Shown: piece by piece, positions 1 through 6,625 of the stretch
Layout of the letters: the number at the start of each line of letters is the position of its first letter
Numbering within the stretch: position 1 is the stretch's first letter
Origin: CAWGOF01 sp963824225
GTDB lineage: Bacteria > Acidobacteriota > Polarisedimenticolia > Polarisedimenticolales > Polarisedimenticolaceae
Assembly (NCBI GenBank): GCA_963824225.1
Contig: CAWGOF010000003.1
Span: 3,100,001 to 3,164,000, forward strand
DNA length: 64,000 bases
Direction of reading: 5' to 3'
The notes under the pieces: generated by a model
The model's database searches: none
Seen by the model: only the letters and a program-made list of their open reading frames with translations
Told to the model about the DNA's origin: nothing
Program-made: the position numbers and the translations under genes

Positions 1-647
1 CCGGGCGCTGGGCGGGCGCGGGCGAGTTCCGCTCGGCGCCGCACGTGATGTATGCGACGGGGCGCGGCGAGAAGGCCGGCTGGGTCAGCCACTCGATGTC
101 GACCGGTGGGTCACGGATGTCGAACCAGAGTGCCACGTGGGATTCCATCGCTCGCCTCTCCGCGCGTGAAGGCGTCCACAGCCCAACGTCGCGCCTCGAT
201 GACGTGTACCTCGCCCGCGGCGACAAGATTGCCGCCTACGTCGAGAAGCTCCCACCCGTCGACGGCCAGGTCGGCGCGGTGTTCGCGCTCGGCGGCCGGA
301 TCCGCGGGATCGAGGCGTTCGATCATCCCGAGACGCTGCGCAAGGTGCTGCCGAAGCTCGTGCGCAGCTGGGCCATGGACGCGCTCGCCGTCGAGCACCA
401 GAGCGAGGTGCCGTCGGACGCAGAGGTCGAGCGCCGGCTTCGCGAGCTCGTGGCGCTCTCGATTTCCGAGCATCCCGCGGTCGGTCTCGGGCGCGAGCTG
501 CGCTTCGAGTCGGCGCAGGTCACGGGCGGCGCGCTCCTGCACGACGACCGTCTCGTGCACCTGTGCGCCTTCTGGGTCGAAGAGGCGGGGTCGAACGGCT
601 TCGGCGGACGGATGCTGTCGGCATCGCATCGCGCGAGGCGGCGCTAA
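1..647 (+). CDS. ARPP-1 (DUF6569) domain protein, 5' truncated
   Basis: The 3' part of a gene that enters the window from the left; the open frame (third frame) runs from base 3 without a stop, giving about 214 visible residues. The pattern QSATWDSIAR, then HSPTSRLDDVY, KLPPVDGQVGAVFALGGR and FDHPETLRKVLPKLVRSWAMDAL matches the C-terminal half of the ARPP-1 family as I remember it. That family was named for genomic association with ADP-ribosylglycohydrolase and phosphatase-type proteins and has no established reaction. No signal peptide can be judged because the N-terminus is missing. The internal methionine near base 45 is not a plausible start, since conserved sequence continues upstream. 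Family assignment is from motif memory only. Confidence 0.75.
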   Translation, partial: GRWAGAGEFRSAPHVMYATGRGEKAGWVSHSMSTGGSRMSNQSATWDSIARLSAREGVHSPTSRLDDVYLARGDKIAAYVEKLPPVDGQVGAVFALGGRIRGIEAFDHPETLRKVLPKLVRSWAMDALAVEHQSEVPSDAEVERRLRELVALSISEHPAVGLGRELRFESAQVTGGALLHDDRLVHLCAFWVEEAGSNGFGGRMLSASHRARRR

Positions 648-809
648 TGGTGAGCGCGGGTCCCTGTATGCACTTCGCCACATGCCTGCCGCAGATTCCA
701 CCCGCTCGATCCTGCGCCAGTATCTGGCGACTCTGAACGAGGGCACGGAAGCACCCTAGCCCGAGCGCCACGTGCCTGGACCGGCGGTCGTCATCGGCTA
801 CACTGACCC

Positions 810-2879
810 GTGGTGGCCGACCGGATCGAGCCGTTCCCGCCTTCTCGGCGACACCGCCGTCGCGGCGCCGGAGGACGCGGTCAAGCCGCGGACCTGAGGG
901 CATTCCTCGACCGGGCGTCGAGGCCCACGGACGGGCTGAGCTACCACGAGGCTCAGGGGTTCCTGTTCACCGTCGCGGCGGCTCCCGACCTCGTCGAGCC
1001 GTCCGAGTGGGTGCCGATGATCCTCGGTGCCAAGGAGCCCGCATTCAGCGCGGGGGCTGAGGCGCAGCGGATCCTCGGCGAGCTGATCCGCTCGTACAAC
1101 GAGCTGGTCGACCAGGTGGCGACGAACCGGGTCGAGCTACCCGGCGACTGTCGATTCCGAGACGATATCCTGTCCAACCTGTCGGAAGACGCTCCGGTCA
1201 GCCAGTGGTGCAGGGGCTTCATGCAAGGGCATTCGTGGCTCGAGGAGAGCTGGCCCGACGACTTGCCCGATGCGGTAGAAGAGGAGTTGGGCTTCGCGCT
1301 CCTGACGCTGGGCTTCTTCGCGTCACGGCGGCTCGCCGAGCGGCTCCTCGCCGAGTGTGCCGGCGGCAAGATGTCGCTGGTCGAGATGGCCGAGACCTGT
1401 CGGAGCACCTTCCCCGGCGCGATGGCGAGCTACGTCCAGGTGAGCGAGGCCATCCGGCAGGCGATGGTCAGCCAGGAGCATCCCCGCGCCGAGAAGACCG
1501 GCCGCAACGACCCGTGTCCTTGCGGCAGCGGCAAGAAGTTCAAGCGGTGCTGTCTTGGCGCGACCGGCGATCTCATGGAGCAGGCTGCGAGGCGCGTCAG
1601 GCGCGTCCAGGACGAGATCGAGCCGCGCCTCGTGGCTTTCGGGCGCTCGACCTTTGGGCCGGACGCGCTCGATCGGGCCCGCAGGGAGTTCGCCTGCGGT
1701 CACGAGAATCTCGGGGACGCGGAAGACCAGCTCTTCCACCCCTGGGTCCTCTACCAGTGGACCCCGCGCGGCAGCACGATGCCTGTCGCGCAGCTCTACC
1801 TGGATCGGCACGGTGACCGTTTGAGCCCCGACGAAGTGGTGTTTCTCCGGACGACGTGCCTCACCCCGACGAGCTTCCACGAAGTGGTCGAGGTCGAGCC
1901 CGGCCGTCGACTGCGCCTGCGGGACATCCTGCTGCAGGTAGAGCACGACGTGTTCGAGCAGGCGGGTTCGGAGACGCTGCGCGTCGGCGATGCGGTCTAC
2001 GGTCGCGTCGTGCCCTACGACGGCGTCGCGTTGATCATCGGCACGGGAGGGATCGTGCTGCCGCCGATCGAGAAGCGCGGCGCAATCCAGATGCGGGCCC
2101 ATCTGCGCGAGCGGTTCGGGGAGCCGACGCCCCAGGCGCTCCTGGCGAGCGACGAGGAGCTACGCCGGCTGTACCTCGGCGTGCGCGACAGGCTGATGAA
2201 CCCGGCGCCTCCCGTCTTGACCAATACCGACGGCGAGCCGCTCGAGCTCCACACGATCACGTGCAACGTGGAGTCGATCGAGTCCGCGTTCGAGGCGCTC
2301 GCGCCTCTGGCCCGGGGGGAGGCGAGGGATGAGCTGCTCCGTCAGGCGGGCCGCGACACCCAGGGCCGGCTGACGAGGGTCGAGCTCCCGTGGCTCAAGA
2401 AGAACACCGTGCTCGGGCACCTCGTGCTCGAGGGCGCCGGCCTGACGGTCGAGATCAACTCGGCGGCGCGGGCGCGCCGGATCCAGCGCGAGCTGCGCAA
2501 GCGTCTGGGCCAGACGATGCGCAACCTCACCGTCCGCATCAAGCCGATCGGCGAGGCTCTCGCCGACTACGATCGGATCCGCGACACGCCCGAGGAGCGC
2601 AAGCGGCTGGAAGAGGAGCGGTCGTTCCGAGCGAGCCCCGAGGTCCGCGAGGCGATGAGCCGGATCATCGAGCGTCAGTGGGACGGTTGGATCGACGAGA
2701 AGATCCCGGCCCTCGACGGGTTGACGCCGCGCCAAGCGGTGCGCCGGCCCGATGGGCGCGAGATGGTCGAGGCGCTCCTCATGCAGTTCGAGCGAAGCCC
2801 ATGCGAAGGCGGCGAGGGCTACGACTTCAACCGGCTGCGGCGAGAGCTCGGGTTGCCGGCACGCGCGCGAACCCTCTGA
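810..2879 (+). CDS. SEC-C motif protein with YecA/UPF0149-like N-terminus
   Basis: 689-residue soluble protein of unknown role. Residues about 30-210 (YHEAQGFLFTVAAAPDLVEPSEWVPMILG onward) resemble the UPF0149/YecA helical domain. A clear SEC-C zinc-binding motif follows at about residues 230-248 (NDPCPCGSGKKFKRCC, i.e. CxCxSGKKxKxCC). SEC-C is the SecA C-terminal motif, found in many unrelated proteins as a metal-binding tag. The remaining 440 residues are unassigned and end in YDFNRLRRELGLP. No signal peptide or membrane segment is visible. The start is GTG at 810 with another GTG immediately after; a later start near residue 25 is possible. A 33-base copy of the 3' end recurs near 5038-5070. 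Confidence 0.8.
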   Translation: MVADRIEPFPPSRRHRRRGAGGRGQAADLRAFLDRASRPTDGLSYHEAQGFLFTVAAAPDLVEPSEWVPMILGAKEPAFSAGAEAQRILGELIRSYNELVDQVATNRVELPGDCRFRDDILSNLSEDAPVSQWCRGFMQGHSWLEESWPDDLPDAVEEELGFALLTLGFFASRRLAERLLAECAGGKMSLVEMAETCRSTFPGAMASYVQVSEAIRQAMVSQEHPRAEKTGRNDPCPCGSGKKFKRCCLGATGDLMEQAARRVRRVQDEIEPRLVAFGRSTFGPDALDRARREFACGHENLGDAEDQLFHPWVLYQWTPRGSTMPVAQLYLDRHGDRLSPDEVVFLRTTCLTPTSFHEVVEVEPGRRLRLRDILLQVEHDVFEQAGSETLRVGDAVYGRVVPYDGVALIIGTGGIVLPPIEKRGAIQMRAHLRERFGEPTPQALLASDEELRRLYLGVRDRLMNPAPPVLTNTDGEPLELHTITCNVESIESAFEALAPLARGEARDELLRQAGRDTQGRLTRVELPWLKKNTVLGHLVLEGAGLTVEINSAARARRIQRELRKRLGQTMRNLTVRIKPIGEALADYDRIRDTPEERKRLEEERSFRASPEVREAMSRIIERQWDGWIDEKIPALDGLTPRQAVRRPDGREMVEALLMQFERSPCEGGEGYDFNRLRRELGLPARARTL

Positions 2880-2899
2880 TGGTTGGCCGGCCGCTGCCG

Positions 2900-2920
2900 T
2901 TGTCCTTTTCTAAAGGACAA
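2900..2920. promoter_or_regulatory. Palindrome TTGTCCTT-N5-AAGGACAA, copy 1
   Basis: Perfect 8-bp inverted repeat around a 5-base centre (TTCTA). The identical 21-base sequence occurs at 19075-19095 and 20543-20563, and the flanks are partly conserved too. A related site with the same spacing lies at 3004-3030. It sits 128 bp before the DUF4143 ATPase gene, so an operator is a reasonable inference. It could also serve as a small terminator for the upstream gene. Confidence 0.55.
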
Positions 2921-3003
2921 GCTTTTCGGCTGTAGACTTCGCCTAAGTCCAACGAAATCTGTGATTTGTGCATGTGGCCTTCCTGGAGGTTCTGATGCAA
3001 GCG

Positions 3004-3030
3004 AATGTGTCCTTGACAGAAGGACACATT
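3004..3030. promoter_or_regulatory. Operator-like palindrome before the DUF4143 ATPase
   Basis: Perfect 11-bp inverted repeat AATGTGTCCTT-N5-AAGGACACATT, ending 17 bases before the GTG start at 3048. The core TGTCCTT-N5-AAGGACA is the same as in the three 21-base palindromes elsewhere in the window. A consensus-like TTGACA hexamer is embedded at 3013-3018, so a bound protein would cover a -35 element. No convincing -10 was found. Confidence 0.6.
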
Positions 3031-3047
3031 TTCGCGACCTTTGACGG

Positions 3048-4376
3048 GTGCCACTGCACCCGGTACTGGCGGACAAGCTAACCACGGCGCTCCAGCCGGC
3101 GGGGTCAACGCCACTGACGCGGCGCGACGTGCGACTTCCCGCGCTCCCCGGAAAGGCCCACGCCGTGATCGGGATGCGCCGGGCGGGTAAGACCACGTTT
3201 CTGCGACAGCTCCTCGACGACCGACGGGCGGAGCTGCCTCTCGAGCGCGCGATTTACATCGGCTTCGACGACGATCGACTGGCGCAGCTCGAGCTCGAGC
3301 AGCTCGGCTTCCTGCTCGAGGAGTACTACAGACGCCATCCCCACCTTCGCGAGCGGGAGACCGTCCACTGGTTCCTCGACGAGATCCAGCTCGTGGACGG
3401 CTGGGAGCGTTTCGTCCGCCGGATGCTCGACACGGAGAAGATCGAGATAGTCGTGTCGGGCTCTTCGGCCCGGATGCTGTCGCGCGAAATCCACACGTCC
3501 CTGCGCGGTCGGGCGATGGCGACCCAGATCCGGCCGTTCAGCTTTCGCGAGTTCCTGCGTCACCGTGGCGACGCGCCGTCGTCCGACTCGACGAGCTGGT
3601 CGCCCGCGGACCGGTCGCTCCTCGAGAAGCGCTTCCGCGAATACCTGGTCGAGGGCGGCTTCCCCGAAGCGCAGGGCTTGTCCGCGGCGCTGCGGGTCGA
3701 ACTGCTCCAGAGCTACGTCGACACCGTGCTCTTCCGCGATGTGGTCGAGCGGCACGGCGTGACGCAAGTCTCGGCGCTGCGCTGGCTCGTCCGGCACTGC
3801 CTGCGCAACCCGGCCGGCAGCTTCAGCGTCCACAGGCTCCACCGAGACCTGAAGGCCCAGGGCCACGGTGTCGCGAAGGACTCCGTGCACGCGATGCTCG
3901 GCCACTTGGTGGATGCGTTCCTCGTGAGCGCGGTATCGCTCGACACCGAGTCGGAGCGCAAGCGCAACTCGAATCCGCGGAAGCTCTACCCCGCGGATCC
4001 GGCGTTGATCCAGGCGTTCGATGCGAGCGGTCGGACGAATCTCGGACACGCGCTCGAGACGGTGGTGCTGAACGAGCTCGAGCGCCGCGGCGCCGAGGTG
4101 GCCTATGTGAAGACGGAGGACGGCCACGAGGTCGATTTCCTCGCGCGCTACCGGGCGGCCGGGGCCGAGCTACTCCAGGTGTGCGCCGACGTGTCGCCTC
4201 CGGGTACGCTCGAACGGGAGCTACGGGCGCTCGAGTCGGCGTCGAAGGAGCAGCGGCGAGCGACGCGTCGGCTGCTCGTTCTCGACCGCGACGCATTGCC
4301 GCTCGCAAGGGTCCCGGATGGGATCGAGGTGCAGCCTGTTGGTGAATGGCTGCTCGCGCCGACCCCTGACCGCTGA
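3048..4376 (+). CDS. AAA-family ATPase with DUF4143 domain
   Basis: 442-residue predicted ATPase of the AAA_14/DUF4143 type, common in accessory regions and without a firmly known role. Walker A is GMRRAGKTT near residues 42-50. Walker B is in VHWFLDEIQLVDGWE near 105-119, followed by a VSGSSARMLSREI sensor segment near 142. The DUF4143 region begins near YLVEGGFPEAQ (about residue 198) and includes a helical DNA-binding-like stretch. The C-terminus carries a nuclease-like segment with LNELERRG and GHEVDFL, close to the restriction-endonuclease-like fold seen in this family. Start is GTG at 3048, right after a strong palindrome; the upstream gap has two TGTCCTT-N5-AAGGACA sites, suggesting tight or autogenous control. 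Next to it lies a TA cassette. Confidence 0.88.
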   Translation: MPLHPVLADKLTTALQPAGSTPLTRRDVRLPALPGKAHAVIGMRRAGKTTFLRQLLDDRRAELPLERAIYIGFDDDRLAQLELEQLGFLLEEYYRRHPHLRERETVHWFLDEIQLVDGWERFVRRMLDTEKIEIVVSGSSARMLSREIHTSLRGRAMATQIRPFSFREFLRHRGDAPSSDSTSWSPADRSLLEKRFREYLVEGGFPEAQGLSAALRVELLQSYVDTVLFRDVVERHGVTQVSALRWLVRHCLRNPAGSFSVHRLHRDLKAQGHGVAKDSVHAMLGHLVDAFLVSAVSLDTESERKRNSNPRKLYPADPALIQAFDASGRTNLGHALETVVLNELERRGAEVAYVKTEDGHEVDFLARYRAAGAELLQVCADVSPPGTLERELRALESASKEQRRATRRLLVLDRDALPLARVPDGIEVQPVGEWLLAPTPDR

Positions 4377-4394
4377 GCCGCTCGCCCGGGGTCC

Positions 4395-4440
4395 CGTGGC
4401 GCGCGTTCCAACATGTTTGGCGCAACGGGTAGCCCAGGAA
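4395..4440. repeat. 46-bp dispersed repeat, copy 1
   Basis: Begins CGTGGCGCGCGTTCCAAC and ends GGCGCAACGGG then AGCCCAGGAA. A second copy at 12509-12554 differs at only a few central bases. Both lie immediately downstream of a gene stop. The centre is weakly palindromic (CCAAC...TTGG). Confidence 0.75.
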
Positions 4441-4510
4441 GGGCCGGCGGCGGTCAAGTGTGCACCGCGAGGTGGTTCGCGTATATTCTCGAAATGTCAG
4501 GTGAGGGGCG

Positions 4511-4736
4511 ATGTCGATGAAAACCCGTTGTTCACTCCGATCCGGAAGTCCTGGGGGGTGTCCCGGTGTTCGTCGGCACACGGGTTCCGGTTCAGAATCT
4601 CTTCGACTACCTAGAAGCCGGCGATCGGCTCGACGATTTCATCAACGACTTTCCTGCAGTGACGCGCGAACAAGCGATCGCGGTCCTAGAGAGTGCACGG
4701 GACGCGTTGGTGGATCGTGCGGGTTCTGCTCGATGA
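4511..4736 (+). pseudogene. Frameshifted DUF433-type antitoxin
   Basis: Compared with the intact twin at 19265-19489, this copy has one extra C in the run after ATGAAAAC near position 4525, so the reading frame is lost six codons after the start. Downstream of the lesion the sequence is essentially identical to the intact gene (GGVPVFVGTRVPVQNLFDYLE region). DUF433 proteins are small helix-turn-helix-like antitoxin partners. The lesion may be real or an assembly or consensus error; because the twin is nearly identical, reads could be mis-assigned. If real, the toxin-like gene that follows has no intact antitoxin from this locus, though the twin could supply it in trans. Confidence 0.8.
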
Positions 4737-5010
4737 GTGTCTGCCCCGGTCGCTCGGTCGAACGGTACCCGACGCCGGGTGGTCGGGGGCGAAGAATGGC
4801 GAGCTCCTTCAACGAGCCGCCGGCCGGTACGAGGTCTTTATCACCATCGATCGCTTGCTCGTCGTCCAGCATCAGATCCCAGCGCCCCTTGCGGTGATTG
4901 CGCTCCAAGCGCCGAGCAGTCGACTAGGCGCGCTCTTGCCCCTTGTTCCGAAGCTGCGCGCTGCACTCGAAAGCATCCAGCCGGGCGACGTCGTTCGGCT
5001 CGGTGTCTAG
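4717..5010 (+). CDS. DUF5615-type PIN-like toxin, copy 1
   Basis: About 97 residues starting at GTG (VRVLLDECLPRSLGR). The LLDECLP opening, with an acidic pair near the N-terminus, and the later VFITIDRLLVVQHQIP segment are typical of DUF5615 PIN-like proteins, presumed RNases that pair with DUF433 antitoxins. It overlaps the end of the antitoxin by 20 bp. It differs from the 19470-19763 copy by one residue (Ser versus Asn near residue 70). An upstream GTG at 4693 would add eight residues. Here the antitoxin in front is frameshifted. Confidence 0.75.
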   Translation: MRVLLDECLPRSLGRTVPDAGWSGAKNGELLQRAAGRYEVFITIDRLLVVQHQIPAPLAVIALQAPSSRLGALLPLVPKLRAALESIQPGDVVRLGV

Positions 5011-5037
5011 CAAGCCGTATCTGCGTTCCTCGGGTCG

Positions 5038-5070
5038 GCTACGACTTCAACCGCTGCGGCCGACAGCTCG
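5038..5070 (+). repeat. Stray copy of the SEC-C gene 3' end
   Basis: GGCTACGACTTCAACCG followed by CTGCGGC and AGCTCG repeats bases of about 2818-2851, the last coding part of the SEC-C gene, with a one-base deletion and a few substitutions. It lies between the TA cassette and the chimeric DUF2251 gene. Confidence 0.6.
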
Positions 5071-5135
5071 ACTCCGACGTCCGACCGACTCGACGCCGAG
5101 GCCGATCTACCGGTTGGCGTATATTGGGTGGCAGG

Positions 5136-5453
5136 ATGAGCGTGCAGGATCCATCTGTGATCGTCGCCGCCGACGCCGAGTTTCGACCGGGTCAGAAACT
5201 GACCTTGGCTGCTGGTTCGCCGTCTGCGACGTACGGCGCCGTGTTCGAGGATGACGGAGAGACCGGCTACTTCTACCCACTCGACACGAGCGATCTGGGC
5301 CAACGAGTTCTGGACGCCTTGCATGTGGCCTACCTGCTGATCATGGCCCACGATGGGCACGAGTTCGTCCCCGTCGAGGCCGAGCCCTTCCATCGGTGGG
5401 ACAGTGAAGACGAGCGACTCGCGGCCGAACGGGAGTTCTTTGGCCCAGAATAG
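5136..5453 (+). CDS. Chimeric DUF2251-like protein, copy 1
   Basis: 105 residues. The first 62 (MSVQDPSVIVAADAEFRPGQ through VFEDDGETGYFYPLD and LDALHV) are almost identical to the two full copies at 19896 and 28536. From base about 5323 the sequence switches abruptly to an unrelated tail (AYLLIMAHDGHEFVPVEAEP) and ends early. The leader is also altered: about 45 bp between GCGTATATT and GGTGGCAGGATGAG present in the other copies is missing. The gene is best read as a recombinant between this family and another sequence, possibly non-functional. The DUF2251 assignment rests on the EDDGETGYFY and LDALHVYN patterns. Function unknown. Confidence 0.65.
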   Translation: MSVQDPSVIVAADAEFRPGQKLTLAAGSPSATYGAVFEDDGETGYFYPLDTSDLGQRVLDALHVAYLLIMAHDGHEFVPVEAEPFHRWDSEDERLAAEREFFGPE

Positions 5454-5479
5454 CGGCGTCCTGCACTCCACCTAGTCGA

Positions 5480-6469
5480 TCACATCGGACACGTCGCCGC
5501 GCAGACATCCTCCGTCAGGAAGTTGTTCGCGTTCCCGCCGCAGCAACCCCAGATGAACTCCTCGCAGCCCCCGGCGAGGTAGTTGAAGAACCAGCGCGGG
5601 CAGACGCCGTCGCACGGTCCGAAGTCGGCCGGTAGGGTGCAGGTGCAGGGGATCACGGTGCGGCGGGGGAAGCCGGGGCTCGGGGTGCCGAGGGCGCCTT
5701 CGCCGCTTTCGTACATCGCGGTGACCTCGAAGCTATAGAGCGCGTTGCTCGGTGGGTCGATCTCGAGCAGCACACGCGGGCCGGGGAGCGGGGAGTGCAG
5801 GCAGACGCCGTGGAAGCCCGGTGTGTCGGTCGTGTTCTGTCCGCGGTCGATGTACACGTTGTAGGCCAGGGCGCCGGGCATGGGGTCCCACATCATCTCG
5901 TCCTGTCCCGTGAACAGGACACCCGTGACCTCGGGGCCCGCGGCGCACGGGCCGGCGTGGTCGACGGAGATCTCGTTGCGCTGGGCCTCGCAGCGGCTCG
6001 AGTAGGTGTGGCCGTCGCAGCCGCAGACCGGGTCGAAGATCGCGGGGCAGCCTTGTGGGATCAGCGTGCAGGCTCCGACGGTGTCGCAGCAACACTGGCC
6101 GTCGGGCAGCTGACAGAACTCGTTTGGCTCGGTGCACTCGATGCCGGCGATGCCGCCGCACACGTCCCCGGCGCACGGGCCGATGTGGTCGACCGAGACC
6201 GAGTTGCGCTGGGCCTCACATCGGTTCTGGTAGGTGTGGCCGTCGCAGCCGCAGACGGGGTCGAAGATGTTCGGGCAGGCGGTCGGGATCGTCGCGCACT
6301 TGCCGACGAAGTCGCAGCAGCACTCGCCGTCGCGCAGCTCGCAGAACTCGCCGGCGTCTGTGCACTGGGCGCCGGCGATGCCGCCGCACATTTCCTGGGC
6401 TGTTGCTGTGGATGCTGCGATCCCCGTTGCCAGGATCGCCAGTAGAATCAGCCTGCGCGTGAGCCCCAT
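5480..6469 (-). CDS. Secreted Kazal-Kazal-Kunitz protein
   Basis: 329 residues with a signal peptide (about 1-24, ending ATAQ). Two tandem repeats of about 75 residues each begin CGGIAG and carry CDPVCGCDGHTY-type Kazal sequence (FDPVCGCDGHTYQNRCEAQ, repeated as FDPVCGCDGHTYSSRCEAQ). A fibronectin-like stretch follows (MMWDPMPGALAYNVYIDRG). The last 55 residues have the Kunitz/BPTI spacing: CTLPADFGPC, then FFNYLAGGC, CGGNANNF and CAATC. Both modules are classic serine-protease-inhibitor folds, so an extracellular protease inhibitor or adhesion role is likely. No operon partner; the neighbouring genes lie on the other strand. The Kunitz P1 region (CDGVCPRW) departs from BPTI, so inhibition is not assured. 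Confidence 0.85.
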   Translation of the reverse strand: MGLTRRLILLAILATGIAASTATAQEMCGGIAGAQCTDAGEFCELRDGECCCDFVGKCATIPTACPNIFDPVCGCDGHTYQNRCEAQRNSVSVDHIGPCAGDVCGGIAGIECTEPNEFCQLPDGQCCCDTVGACTLIPQGCPAIFDPVCGCDGHTYSSRCEAQRNEISVDHAGPCAAGPEVTGVLFTGQDEMMWDPMPGALAYNVYIDRGQNTTDTPGFHGVCLHSPLPGPRVLLEIDPPSNALYSFEVTAMYESGEGALGTPSPGFPRRTVIPCTCTLPADFGPCDGVCPRWFFNYLAGGCEEFIWGCCGGNANNFLTEDVCAATCPM

Positions 6470-6625
6470 GCCGTTGCCCCCGACGCGTGCTGGCGGAAAC
6501 GTACTGCCATTCGGTCCGTGCGGCAGAGGAATGTGTGCGGGCTCGGGTGCTTACCCGAGCAACTCGGCGGCTACTCTCGCGCGTCAACGTCGACGCCCAG
6601 CTGGAATGGCGCATAATGCGCGGTC

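Larger units (their letters stand above)
4448..5031. repeat. TA cassette direct repeat, copy 1 (584 bp)
   Basis: Near-identical to 19202-19784 (583 bp) in direct orientation. Visible differences are one inserted C near 4525, A/T near 4494 and G/A near 4919. It carries the DUF433/DUF5615-type module and about 60 bp of leader with the GTATATT element. The very high identity implies recent duplication or gene conversion. Confidence 0.92.

Noticed and set aside
682..759. Short reading MPAADSTRSILRQYLATLNE after the ARPP-1 gene
   Set aside because: Only about 25 codons, no ribosome-binding site and no recognisable feature.
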